Below are positions 24,978 to 32,901 of a DNA stretch of 37,292 nucleotides, piece after piece (the stretch's first letter is position 1; every line of letters starts with the position of its first letter). The stretch covers positions 1 through 37,292 of the forward strand of contig NZ_JAAFYZ010000096.1 in NCBI RefSeq assembly GCF_018274385.1, written 5' to 3'. The translations under genes and the position numbers were made by a program. Source of the DNA: Catenulispora pinistramenti (GTDB taxonomy: Bacteria > Actinomycetota > Actinomycetes > Streptomycetales > Catenulisporaceae). The notes beneath the pieces were generated by a model. The model was not told the origin of the DNA and made no database searches. It saw only the letters and a program-made list of their open reading frames with translations.

Positions 24978-25323
24978 GACGCTCTCTGACCTTCGGCAGG
25001 ACGGGGCCGAGAGCCCGGAATTCCAAGCCGCTTATACCGAGACCCGGCTCCGTTTCGAACTTGGGGAAGCTGTCCGGACTCGCCGCGAAGAACTCGGCTG
25101 GAGTCAGGCCGATCTCGCTGAACGCGCGGCGATGCGCCAACCGGCTATTGCTCGTTTTGAAGCAGGCGGAACGACCCCCACGCTCCCGGTCCTGGAACGT
25201 ATCGCCGCCGCGCTCGGTCTCGTTCTGTCAGTCGAGTTGAAAGCAGTCCCGGAAGCCGCAGCGGTCAAGGTCCGCCCGGCCCGACACGGCAAAGCCGAGT
25301 CAGGCCGCACCGCGACCGGCTGA
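24964..25323 (+). CDS. XRE-family antitoxin, toxin partner degraded
   Basis: 119 residues. An N-terminal segment (TLSDLRQDGAESPEFQAAYTE) precedes a Cro/CI helix-turn-helix at about 34-88 (LGEAVRTRREELGWSQADLAER, AMRQPAIARFEAGGTTPTLPVLERIAAAL), then LGLVLSVELK and a basic Arg/Lys tail. This is the layout of antitoxins paired with RelE/HigB toxins in actinobacteria; they bind both toxin and operator. GTG 24964 has GAGGAGG 7 nt upstream. The adjacent toxin gene looks broken, so the protein may survive as an orphan regulator or anti-addiction factor. Confidence 0.85.
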   Translation: MTSRRTLSDLRQDGAESPEFQAAYTETRLRFELGEAVRTRREELGWSQADLAERAAMRQPAIARFEAGGTTPTLPVLERIAAALGLVLSVELKAVPEAAAVKVRPARHGKAESGRTATG

Positions 25324-25382
25324 ACCGCGGACACCGCGTCGGCCTCCGACCGATCACAGCACGGAAGCCGGCGGCCGGGGCA

Positions 25383-26897
25383 TCAGTGATTCACGGGGAA
25401 CCCGAGGTTCACCCCGCCGTGGCTCGGGTCCAGCCACCGCTGCGTGACCGCCTTCGTCCGCGTGAAGAAGTGCACGCCGTGCGGCCCGTAGGCGTGCGTG
25501 TCGCCGAACAGCGAGGCCTTCCACCCGCCGAAGGAGTGGTAGGCCACCGGCACCGGGATCGGGACGTTCACGCCGACCATGCCGACCTCGACCTGGTCGC
25601 GGAACCTGGCCGCCGCGCCGCCGTCGTTCGTGAACACGGCCACGCCGTTGCCGTAGGGGTTGCTGTTCACCAGCGCCAGTGCCTCGTCGTACGACGGTGC
25701 GCGCACCACTGAGAGCACCGGGCCGAAGATCTCGTCGGTGTAGATGCTCATCGAGGAGGTCACGTTGTCGAACAGCGTCGGGCCGAGCCAGAAGCCCGCT
25801 GCCGTGTCGATGCCGGCCTCGGCGCCGCCGATCGCGTGCTTGCGGCCGTCGACCACCAGGTCCGCACCGGCGGTGACGCCCGCGTCGAGGTAGGAGGTGA
25901 CCTTGTCCCGGTGTACGCCGGTGACCAGGGGGCCCATCTCGCTGTCCGGCAGGCAGCCCGGGCCCACCTTCAGCGTGGCCATCCGCTCGGCGATCTTGGC
26001 GACCAGCTCGTCGCCGATCGGGTCCACCGCGACCAGGACCGACACCGCCATGCAGCGCTCGCCGGCCGCGCCGAAGCCGGCCGAGACCGCGGCGTCGGCG
26101 GCCAGGTCCAGGTCGGCGTCCGGCAGCACCACCATGTGGTTCTTGGCGCCGCCGAGGGCCTGGACGCGCTTGCCGTAGCGGGTGCCGTTCTCGTAGACGT
26201 AGCGCGCGATCGGCGTGGAGCCGACGAACGACACCGACTGGATGTCAGGGTGCTCCAACAGGCGGTCGACGGCCACCTTGTCGCCCTGCACCACGTTGAA
26301 CACGCCGTCTGGCAGCCCCGCGCGCTGCCACAGGTGCGCCAGGAACACCGAGGCCGAGGGGTCCTTCTCCGACGGCTTCAGGACCACCGTGTTGCCGGCG
26401 GCGATGGCCACCGGGAAGAACCACATCGGGACCATCGCCGGGAAGTTGAACGGGGAGATGATCGCCACCGGGCCCAGCGGCTGGTGCAGCGAGTAGACCT
26501 CGACGCCGGTGGAGGCCGAGTCGTTGAAGTCGCCCTTGAGGAGGTTGCCGATGCCGCAGGCGAACTCCACGACCTCCAGGCCGCGCGCCACTTCGCCGAG
26601 GGCGTCGGAGTGGACCTTGCCGTGTTCGGCGACGATGAGGGCCGCGAGCTCGTCCTTGTGCTGGTTCAGCAGCTCCCGGAACGCGAACAGGACCGTCGTG
26701 CGCTTCGCCACCGATGCCGCGCGCCAGCCCGGGAACGCCGCCGCGGCCGCGGCCACCGCGTCGTCGGTCTCCTTCACCGAGGCGAAGTCCACCGACCCGG
26801 TGACCGCCCCGGTCGCCGGGTCGTGCAGGTCGCCGCGGCGAGCGCTGACGCCCTCCCACGCACGGCCGTCGATCCAGTGGGTGACGTGCTTGGTCAT
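25383..26897 (-). CDS. mmsA: CoA-acylating methylmalonate-semialdehyde dehydrogenase
   Basis: 504 residues of the aldehyde dehydrogenase superfamily, MmsA branch. It converts methylmalonate semialdehyde to propionyl-CoA, or malonate semialdehyde to acetyl-CoA, with NAD+ and CoA. Family marks: HWIDG near the N-terminus, PLGPVAIISPFNFPAMVPMWF, GNTVVLKPSEKDP, FVGSTPIARYVY, GGAKNHMVVLPDAD (Asn-His in place of the catalytic Glu of other ALDHs), GERCMAVSVLV with C282 as nucleophile, EIFGPVLSVVR, and GMVGVNVPIPVPVAYHSFGGWK. ATG 26897 has AAGGAT 6 nt upstream. It is the last gene of the amine module. Malonate semialdehyde from beta-alanine would link it to polyamine breakdown; valine or myo-inositol catabolism are the usual alternatives. 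Confidence 0.95.
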   Translation of the reverse strand: MTKHVTHWIDGRAWEGVSARRGDLHDPATGAVTGSVDFASVKETDDAVAAAAAAFPGWRAASVAKRTTVLFAFRELLNQHKDELAALIVAEHGKVHSDALGEVARGLEVVEFACGIGNLLKGDFNDSASTGVEVYSLHQPLGPVAIISPFNFPAMVPMWFFPVAIAAGNTVVLKPSEKDPSASVFLAHLWQRAGLPDGVFNVVQGDKVAVDRLLEHPDIQSVSFVGSTPIARYVYENGTRYGKRVQALGGAKNHMVVLPDADLDLAADAAVSAGFGAAGERCMAVSVLVAVDPIGDELVAKIAERMATLKVGPGCLPDSEMGPLVTGVHRDKVTSYLDAGVTAGADLVVDGRKHAIGGAEAGIDTAAGFWLGPTLFDNVTSSMSIYTDEIFGPVLSVVRAPSYDEALALVNSNPYGNGVAVFTNDGGAAARFRDQVEVGMVGVNVPIPVPVAYHSFGGWKASLFGDTHAYGPHGVHFFTRTKAVTQRWLDPSHGGVNLGFPVNH

Positions 26898-26971
26898 GGC
26901 GGATCCTTAAGAGGGAGACGAAATCCAACGTTGCTTTCGAGTCTGCAACCGCCCGACCGGCCCGACAACGT

Positions 26972-27012
26972 TCAGGCTGTCAGGCGATCCCGCGGAACCC
27001 CTGACAGCCTGA
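26972..27012 (-). terminator. 13-bp perfect hairpin between the FAD oxidoreductase gene and mmsA
   Basis: TCAGGCTGTCAGG (26972-26984) pairs perfectly with CCTGACAGCCTGA (27000-27012) across 15 nt. A second 7-bp stem, CTCCTGA and TCAGGAG (27033-27039), overlaps the oxidoreductase stop. Either partial termination or mRNA processing could lower mmsA expression. There is no T-run. Confidence 0.55.
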
Positions 27013-27032
27013 TGCTCCTGACCGCCTGATGC

Positions 27033-28412
27033 TCAGGAGTCGAAGCCCATCCCGAACCGGTCCAACGTCCGCAGCCACAGGTTCCGGCGCCCGCCGTCAT
27101 GGTCGGCACGGCCCAAAGCCGCGCTGGTCACCGTGATCCCGAACCACCGCGCCGGCTCCGGCGGGAACGGGACCGGCTTGCTCCGCACCATCTTCAGCCG
27201 CGTCCGCTCGGTCTCCGAGCCCGCGAGCAGATCGAGCATCACGTCCGCGCCGAACCGCGTCGCCCCCACCCCGAGACCGGTGTACCCGACCGCGTAGGCG
27301 ACCGCGCCGCCGTGCGCCGTGCCGAAGAAGGCGCAGAAGCGCGAGCAGGTGTCGATGACGCCGCCCCACTTGTGGGTGAACCCCAGCCCCTCCAACTGCG
27401 GGAAGGTCTCGAAGAAGTGCCCGGCCAGCTTGTCGAAGGTCTCCGGCCGCTGATCCAGCCGCGAGGAGATCTTCGATCCGAAGTGGTACACCGCGTCGTA
27501 GCCGCCCCACAGGATCCGGTTGTCAGCGGACAGCCGGTAGTAGTGGAAGTGGTTCGCCGAATCCCCGACACCCTGCCGGTTCTCCCACCCGATCGCCGCC
27601 ATCTGCGCCTCGGACAGCGGCTCGGTCATCAACGCGTAGTCGTAGACCGGGACGATGAAAGACCGCACCCGCCTCAGCAGACTCGGGAACGCGTTCGTCG
27701 CCAGCGCCACCTTCGGTGCCAGGACCTCACCGCGGTCCGTCGCGACCCGCATCAACCGGTCGTCGCGCTCCAGCACCGAAACCGGCGACTTCTCGTGGAT
27801 CCGCACCCCGAGCCGCAGACACGCCTCGCGCAGCCCGAACGCCAACCGCGCCGGATCCACCGTCGCGCAGCCGGTCTTGTCCCACAGCCCGGCGTGGTAC
27901 GTCGGCGAAGCGACCTGTGCCTGGACCGCTTCGCGGTCGAGGAACACCACGTCCTCGGAGGTCGGCGCGGCGGCCAGATCCTCGGCCTGCCACTCGGCCG
28001 TGGCGACCGCGAGCTCACCGCTGCGCCGGAAGTCGCACTCGATGCCGTAACGCTCCAGCGTGGCCTCGATCGCGTCGAGGTTCTCGTGCCCCAGCCGCTC
28101 CAGCGTGTCCATCTCGTCGGGCCACCGGGACTCGCCGTTGTCGTAGCCGTGGGTCAGCGAGGCGGAGCAGAACCCGCCGTTGCGCCCCGAGGCGGCCCAG
28201 CCGATCCGGTTCGCCTCCAGCAGCAGCACGTCTCGTTCCGGATCGCGTTCCTTGGCCAGCAACGCGGTCCACAGGCCCGAGTAGCCGCCGCCGACCACCA
28301 CCAGATCGGCGGTGGTCCGGCCGACCAACGCGTCCAGGGCTCCGGGGCGGTCGCGGGTGTCGAGCCAATAGGGAGTCGGGGACGCGTCGGCAAGCAGTCG
28401 GTCGTACTTCAT
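27033..28412 (-). CDS. FAD-dependent amine oxidoreductase (DAO/PuuB-like)
   Basis: 459 residues of the D-amino-acid-oxidase-like FAD family. ADLVVVGGGYSGLWTALLA (about 35-53) carries the Rossmann GxGxxG, followed by LLLEANRIGWAASGRNGGFC, the hallmark of gamma-glutamylputrescine oxidase-like enzymes. Further marks are YHAGLWDKTGCATVDPARLAFGL, LATNAFPSLLRRVRSFIVPVYDYALMTEPL, and C-terminal GGVIDTCSRFCAFFGTAHGG and GYTGLGVGATRFGADVML. Close relatives oxidise polyamines or N-substituted amines to aldehydes, releasing H2O2. The position between potC and mmsA fits an amine substrate. The ATG at 28412 has a weak ribosome-binding site. The true substrate cannot be read from sequence. Confidence 0.88.
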   Translation of the reverse strand: MKYDRLLADASPTPYWLDTRDRPGALDALVGRTTADLVVVGGGYSGLWTALLAKERDPERDVLLLEANRIGWAASGRNGGFCSASLTHGYDNGESRWPDEMDTLERLGHENLDAIEATLERYGIECDFRRSGELAVATAEWQAEDLAAAPTSEDVVFLDREAVQAQVASPTYHAGLWDKTGCATVDPARLAFGLREACLRLGVRIHEKSPVSVLERDDRLMRVATDRGEVLAPKVALATNAFPSLLRRVRSFIVPVYDYALMTEPLSEAQMAAIGWENRQGVGDSANHFHYYRLSADNRILWGGYDAVYHFGSKISSRLDQRPETFDKLAGHFFETFPQLEGLGFTHKWGGVIDTCSRFCAFFGTAHGGAVAYAVGYTGLGVGATRFGADVMLDLLAGSETERTRLKMVRSKPVPFPPEPARWFGITVTSAALGRADHDGGRRNLWLRTLDRFGMGFDS

Positions 28413-28440
28413 GGTGCAGCGGCACTCTCTCGGAAGCAGA

Positions 28441-28466
28441 AGGGGGCGCCGGAATCGACGCCCCCT
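28441..28466 (-). terminator. Hairpin between potC and the FAD oxidoreductase gene
   Basis: AGGGGGCG (28441-28448) pairs with CGCCCCCT (28459-28466) across 10 nt, followed on the - strand by TTCTGCTTCC. It could end potABC transcription, or form the 5' end of an internal transcript starting at the TATAAT just upstream. Confidence 0.6.
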
Positions 28467-28474
28467 AGTAATGA

Positions 28475-28480
28475 ATTATA
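28475..28480 (-). promoter_or_regulatory. Perfect TATAAT in the potC-oxidoreductase spacer
   Basis: TATAAT on the - strand lies in an AT-rich patch that is striking in this GC-rich window, 63 bp before the oxidoreductase start and about 9 bp before the hairpin. No good -35 hexamer is visible. It is a candidate internal promoter for the oxidoreductase-mmsA pair. Confidence 0.4.
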
Positions 28481-28504
28481 CGTATTGCGGCCGTTGAAGA
28501 ACGC

Positions 28505-29311
28505 TTAGTGAGCCTTCGACGTCTTCAGCCACTTCGGCACCTCGGCGACCGCGATGCCCGCCAGGGTGATGATCAGCATCAGCGATCCGATCACGTTGAC
28601 CTGCGGCGGGATCCCCTTCTGCACCGCGTTCCAGATCCAGTACGGGAACGTCACCGAGTTGCCCGCGGTCATCTCCGTGATGATGAAGTCGTCGAAGCTC
28701 AGCGCGAACGACAACAGCGCCGCCGCCCCGATCCCGGGCGCCACCAACGGGAACGTCACCCGCCAGAAGGTCTGCCAGGGCGTTGCGTAAAGGTCCTGAG
28801 CCGCCTTCTCCAGCATCGGATCCATGCCGTTGAGCCGGGACTTCACCGTGATCACCACATAGCTGACGCAGAACATGATGTGCGCGATGAGGATCGACTT
28901 GAAGCCGAGGAAGCTCACGCCGAACGTGTTCAGGAACAACGCCAGCAGCGTGGTGCCCATGACGATCTCGGGCGCCGCCATCGGCAGGAACAGCACGCTG
29001 TTGACGAACCCGCGGCCCTTGAAGCTGTGCCGCACGATCGCGAACGCGATCATCGTGCCCAGCACCGTGGCGACCAGCGTGGCCAGCAGCGCGATCTCCA
29101 GCGACAGCATCAGCGGGTCGTGCAGGATGCCGTCGTCGAGCGGGTTCTTCCACGCGTCGAAGGAGAACTTCTCCCACTTGACGTTGTACTTGCCCGAGGG
29201 CTTGTTGAACGACATCCAGACGACGACGAAGTTCGGGACCAGCAGGAAGAAGAAGATCAGGAACGCGACGATGGCGATCACATGCTTGCGGAACCAGTTG
29301 ACGACAGCCAT
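28505..29311 (-). CDS. potC: Polyamine-type ABC transporter permease (PotC-like)
   Basis: 268 residues, six predicted membrane spans. Starts MAVVNWFRKHVIAIVAFL; SFNKPSGKYNVKWEKFSFDAW follows the first span. The EAA motif EKAAQDLYATPWQTFWRVTFPLVAPG (the loop that contacts the ATPase) and SFDDFIITEMTAGN are typical of PotC. The ATG shares its A with the potB TGA, so translation is coupled. In the inner membrane it pairs with PotB. Confidence 0.93.
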   Translation of the reverse strand: MAVVNWFRKHVIAIVAFLIFFFLLVPNFVVVWMSFNKPSGKYNVKWEKFSFDAWKNPLDDGILHDPLMLSLEIALLATLVATVLGTMIAFAIVRHSFKGRGFVNSVLFLPMAAPEIVMGTTLLALFLNTFGVSFLGFKSILIAHIMFCVSYVVITVKSRLNGMDPMLEKAAQDLYATPWQTFWRVTFPLVAPGIGAAALLSFALSFDDFIITEMTAGNSVTFPYWIWNAVQKGIPPQVNVIGSLMLIITLAGIAVAEVPKWLKTSKAH

Positions 29312-30270
29312 CAGACGATCTCCTCCGTCCCAGCCTTCTTGATGTACGCCAGGGTGATCACCAGCGTGCCGACCATCAGCAGCACCGACAGCGCGGCACC
29401 GTAGGGGATGTTGCCGCCGGTGCCGATCATCTGCTGCTCGATCACCGTGCCGATCACCTTCGTCTTCGGCCCGCCGAGCATCACCGCGTTGGTGTAGTCG
29501 CCGACCGCCGGGATGAACGTCAGCAGCGTGCCGCCGACGATGCCGGGCAGCGCCAGCGGGAACGTCACCTTGCGGAAGGTGGCCCACGCCGAGGCGTACA
29601 GGTCCTGGCCGGCCTCGTGCAGCCGCGGGTCGATCTTCTCCATCGCGGTGTAGATCGGCAGCACCGTGAACGGCAGGAAGTTGTAGACCATGCCGCAGAC
29701 CACGGAGAACGGTGTCTGCAGCACGCTGTTGTCGGAGTAGGTCCAGCCCATCCCGCTCAACAGCGGCGTGATGTGCAGCGTGTTCATCGCGTGCACCACC
29801 CAGCCGTCGTCGGCCAGGATCGTCTTCCAGGCCAGCGTGCGGATCAGGTAGCTGGTGAAGAACGGCGCGACGACCAGGGCCATCAGCAGGTTCTTCCAGC
29901 GTCCGGCCTTGAAGGCGATGAAGTACGCCAGCGGCAGCGCCAGGACCAGGCAGAACACGGTGCACATCAAGGAGTACTCGAGCGACCTGATGATCTGCTG
30001 GTGCCACTGGCTCCACACGTCGCCGAAGTTGGCCCAGCGCCAGCTGAGCACGAACCCGGTGTCCATGTCGCCGGTCTCGACCGAGGTCGAGACGATCGAC
30101 CACATCGGCACGATGAAGAACACGACCAGCCAGATGATGCCCGGGGCCAGCAGCACATAGGGCAGGGTGGCCCGGCGCCGCCGTACCCGCTTGTCGGCCC
30201 GCAGTTCGGCCACGGTGGTCCCGGCGGCCATCGCCTCGGCGGCTTCGTCGGCCAGGGCCGGCGCGCTCAC
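29311..30270 (-). CDS. potB: Polyamine-type ABC transporter permease (PotB-like)
   Basis: 319 residues. A basic N-terminal arm (RADKRVRRRRATLPY) precedes the first span (VLLAPGIIWLVVFFIVPMW); six spans in all. The EAA motif is DPRLHEAGQDLYASAWATFRKVTFPLALPGIVGG. VAPFFTSYLIRTLAWKTIL and FIPAVGDYTNAVMLGG are PotB signatures. Starts with GTG at 30270, overlapping the potA TGA by 4 nt (GTGA). Confidence 0.93.
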   Translation of the reverse strand: MSAPALADEAAEAMAAGTTVAELRADKRVRRRRATLPYVLLAPGIIWLVVFFIVPMWSIVSTSVETGDMDTGFVLSWRWANFGDVWSQWHQQIIRSLEYSLMCTVFCLVLALPLAYFIAFKAGRWKNLLMALVVAPFFTSYLIRTLAWKTILADDGWVVHAMNTLHITPLLSGMGWTYSDNSVLQTPFSVVCGMVYNFLPFTVLPIYTAMEKIDPRLHEAGQDLYASAWATFRKVTFPLALPGIVGGTLLTFIPAVGDYTNAVMLGGPKTKVIGTVIEQQMIGTGGNIPYGAALSVLLMVGTLVITLAYIKKAGTEEIV

Positions 30271-31460
30271 GAGCCGGCCTCCAGGTCCGCCTCCGCGCCG
30301 GCGTCGATGTCCTGCTTGCCGTCCAGGCCGAAGCCCTGCGACGGGTCCCAGGACACGACGACCTCCGAACCCGGGCGGTGGATCAGCGCTCCGTCGTTCT
30401 GCACGAACACGCCGAACTCGTCGCAGTAGGGGCCCTTGACGACGTACTGCGTGGACACCCCGACGAAGCTGGTGTCGGTGACCACGCCGCCGGCCAGCAC
30501 GTTGTGACCGTCCGGCACATCCTCGGCCGAGGAGTGGATGGACACCTTCTCGGGACGGACGCCGACGATGACCTCCTCGCCCCCGGCCCGGTTGCGCGCG
30601 GCCGGTATCAGGACTCTGGTCCCGTCCTCCAGCACGACCTGCAAGTGCTCGCCGACCGGGCCGGCCACCTTGCCGGGCAACAGGTTCGACTGGCCGAGGA
30701 AGTTCGCGACGAACGTCGTCTTCGGGTTCTCATACAGGTCGGTCGGCGACCCGAGCTGCTCGATCCGCCCCATGTTCATCACCGCGATGGTGTCGGCCAT
30801 GGTCATGGCCTCCTCCTGGTCGTGGGTGACGTGCACGAAGGTCAGGCCGACCTCGGTCTGGATCCGCTTGAGCTCGATCTGCATCTGCCGGCGCAGCTTC
30901 AGGTCCAGCGCGCCCAGCGGCTCGTCCAGCAGCAGCACCTGCGGCCGGTTGATCAGCGCCCGGCCCAGCGCGACCCGCTGCTGCTGGCCGCCGGAGAGCT
31001 GGTTGGGCTTGCGGGCGCCGATGTGCGAGAGCTCGATCAGGTCGAGCATGTCCTGCACCGGCTTCTTGATGTCCTTCACACCGCGCCGCTTGAGCCCGAA
31101 GGCGATGTTCTCGGCGATGGTCAGGTGCGGGAACAGCGCGTAGTTCTGGAAGACGGTGTTCACCGGGCGCTTGTAGGGCCGCAGCCGGGTGACGTCGTGG
31201 TCGCCGAGCAACACCCGGCCGGCGGTCGGCTCCTCCAGCCCGGACACCATGCGCAAGGTGGTGGTCTTGCCGCAGCCGGAGGCGCCGAGCAGCGCGAAGA
31301 ACGAGCCCTGCGGGATCGTCAGCGTCAGATCCTTGACCGCGGCGAAGTCACCGAACCGCTTGGTGACGTTCACCAGCTTCAGATCGCCGGCCTCTGTGTC
31401 CACCCGCGCCCTGCCGCGCTCTGATACCGCCCGCGGCCTAGTGTCAGTGTCTTTGCTCAT
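30267..31460 (-). CDS. potA: Polyamine-type ABC transporter ATPase (PotA-like)
   Basis: 397 residues. Walker A GASGCGKTTT (59-68), Q-loop region NYALFPHLTIAENIAFGLK, signature LSGGQQQRVALGRAL (near 156), Walker B VLLLDEPLGALD and the H-loop in FVHVTHDQEEAM. A TOBE substrate-specificity domain occupies about 300-375 (VIVGVRPEKVSIH, TSFVGVSTQYVVKG). It couples ATP hydrolysis to the PotB/PotC permeases. It lies 65 bp after potD. Confidence 0.95.
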   Translation of the reverse strand: MSKDTDTRPRAVSERGRARVDTEAGDLKLVNVTKRFGDFAAVKDLTLTIPQGSFFALLGASGCGKTTTLRMVSGLEEPTAGRVLLGDHDVTRLRPYKRPVNTVFQNYALFPHLTIAENIAFGLKRRGVKDIKKPVQDMLDLIELSHIGARKPNQLSGGQQQRVALGRALINRPQVLLLDEPLGALDLKLRRQMQIELKRIQTEVGLTFVHVTHDQEEAMTMADTIAVMNMGRIEQLGSPTDLYENPKTTFVANFLGQSNLLPGKVAGPVGEHLQVVLEDGTRVLIPAARNRAGGEEVIVGVRPEKVSIHSSAEDVPDGHNVLAGGVVTDTSFVGVSTQYVVKGPYCDEFGVFVQNDGALIHRPGSEVVVSWDPSQGFGLDGKQDIDAGAEADLEAGS

Positions 31461-31525
31461 CTACCGCTGCCTGCCTGTCGTGCCATCGGGGAGGGGATCG
31501 GAAAGGGGAAGGGAGGGGCCCGGCA

Positions 31526-32809
31526 TCAGCCGGTGACGTCCTTGAACTGCGACACGTACTTGTCGAGGGTCTTCAGATCCAGGTTCTGGAACTCGTGCGC
31601 CTTGGCCTTGGTGGCCGCGTCCGGGAAGATCAGCTGGTTCTGCAGCGCGTTCGCGTCAATGGTCTTCATCGCCGCGTCGGCGCCCTGCATCGAGGGGATA
31701 TAGCTGATGTAGTCGTCCAGCGCGGCGCCGACCTTCGGCTCCAGCATGTAGTTCATGAACTTCTCGGCGTTGGTCTTGTGGGAGGCCATGGCCGGGATGC
31801 ACATGTTGTCGGTGAACCAGAGCATGCCCTCGGTCGGCACCACCCAGACGATGTTCGGATCGTCGATCTGCGCGATGTCGCCGGAGTACGCCATGCACAT
31901 GGCGTAGTTCCCGTTGGTCAGGTCATTGATGTAGTCGTTCCCGGTGAACTGCCGGATCTGGTTGTTGTCCCGGGCCTTCTGGATGTAGGCGACCGCGGCG
32001 TTGAACTGGTCGTCGGTGAACTTCGCCGGGTCGGCCCCGGTGGCCAGCAGCCCGAACCCGACGCCGTCCTCCATCTCGGCGAAGTAGCCGACCTTCCCCT
32101 TGTACTTGGCGTCGGTCATCATGTCCTTGATGGACAGCTGCTGCGCCTGGTCCTTGGTGAGCCCTGCGGACTTGAGGTTGACGCCCATCAGCGTGAAGCC
32201 CAGCGCCCACGGCACGGTGTGCTTGCGGTTCGGGTCGTAGGCCGGGTTGGCCGTGTCCGGCAGCAGGTCCTTGAAGTTCGGGATGTTCGCCAGGTTCAGC
32301 GGCTCCAGGTAGCCCATCTGCCGGAGCTTGCCGATCATCCAGTCCGAGAGCACCATCAGGTCGCGGCCGGTGTCCTGGCCGGCGGCCAGCTGCTGGTGGA
32401 TCTTGGCGAAGAAGTCGTCGTTGGAGTTGACGTCCTCGGTGTAGTTGACGGTGATCCCGGTCTCGGTCTTGAAGTTGTCCAGCGTCGGCCGCTTGTTCTT
32501 GTCGTTCGGGTCGACGTCGATGTAGGACACCCAGTTGGAGAAGTTGACGATCTTCTCGGTGTCCGACTTGTCGGCGCCCTCCTTGCCCTCCGACGGCGCC
32601 GCCGACGACCCGGAACCGCTGCCGGCGCTCCCGGCCGAGCCGTGGTCGGTCTTGGTCGCGCAGGCGCCCAGCAGGCCGGCCGCGCCCAGACCGACGCCGG
32701 CGGCCAGGAACCCGCGGCGCGAGGCGCCGCCGAGCTGGCGCCTGAAGGCTTCGGGGTAACGGGCGGCGGCTTCGAGGAACTGCTCGCGGTCCCGGGATAT
32801 GTCGTTCAT
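31526..32809 (-). CDS. potD: Spermidine/putrescine-type ABC substrate-binding lipoprotein (PotD-like)
   Basis: 427 residues. The N-terminus carries a twin-arginine-like SRRGFLAAG (30-38) and a lipobox LLGAC with C50 as lipidated residue, so export is probably by Tat and the mature protein is a membrane-anchored lipoprotein. A Ser/Gly linker follows. The type-I periplasmic-binding fold has NFSNWVSYIDVD, NFKTETGITVNYTEDVNSND, PWALGFTLMGVN, YSGDIAQ, WVVPTEGMLWFTDNMCIPA and INYML-like NYMLEPKVGAALDDYISYI, matching bacterial polyamine-binding proteins. Ligand choice among putrescine, spermidine and others cannot be decided from sequence. It is first of the four pot genes. Confidence 0.95.
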   Translation of the reverse strand: MNDISRDREQFLEAAARYPEAFRRQLGGASRRGFLAAGVGLGAAGLLGACATKTDHGSAGSAGSGSGSSAAPSEGKEGADKSDTEKIVNFSNWVSYIDVDPNDKNKRPTLDNFKTETGITVNYTEDVNSNDDFFAKIHQQLAAGQDTGRDLMVLSDWMIGKLRQMGYLEPLNLANIPNFKDLLPDTANPAYDPNRKHTVPWALGFTLMGVNLKSAGLTKDQAQQLSIKDMMTDAKYKGKVGYFAEMEDGVGFGLLATGADPAKFTDDQFNAAVAYIQKARDNNQIRQFTGNDYINDLTNGNYAMCMAYSGDIAQIDDPNIVWVVPTEGMLWFTDNMCIPAMASHKTNAEKFMNYMLEPKVGAALDDYISYIPSMQGADAAMKTIDANALQNQLIFPDAATKAKAHEFQNLDLKTLDKYVSQFKDVTG

Positions 32810-32868
32810 GCGGTGGTCCGTCCTATCACCTGTGGGGCTGACATGCGGCGGATGGTGCGGTGGCAGGT

Positions 32869-32901
32869 AGGTGGCTCAAAGGTGGCTCAGAGGTGGCTCA
32901 G
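32869..32901 (-). repeat. 11-bp triple tandem repeat across the dehydrogenase stop
   Basis: Three contiguous AGGTGGCTCA(A/G) units (32869, 32880, 32891). On the coding strand each contains TGA, and the dehydrogenase stop (TGA 32900-32898) lies in the last copy. Since 11 is not a multiple of 3, each copy puts a stop in a different frame. Confidence 0.9.
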
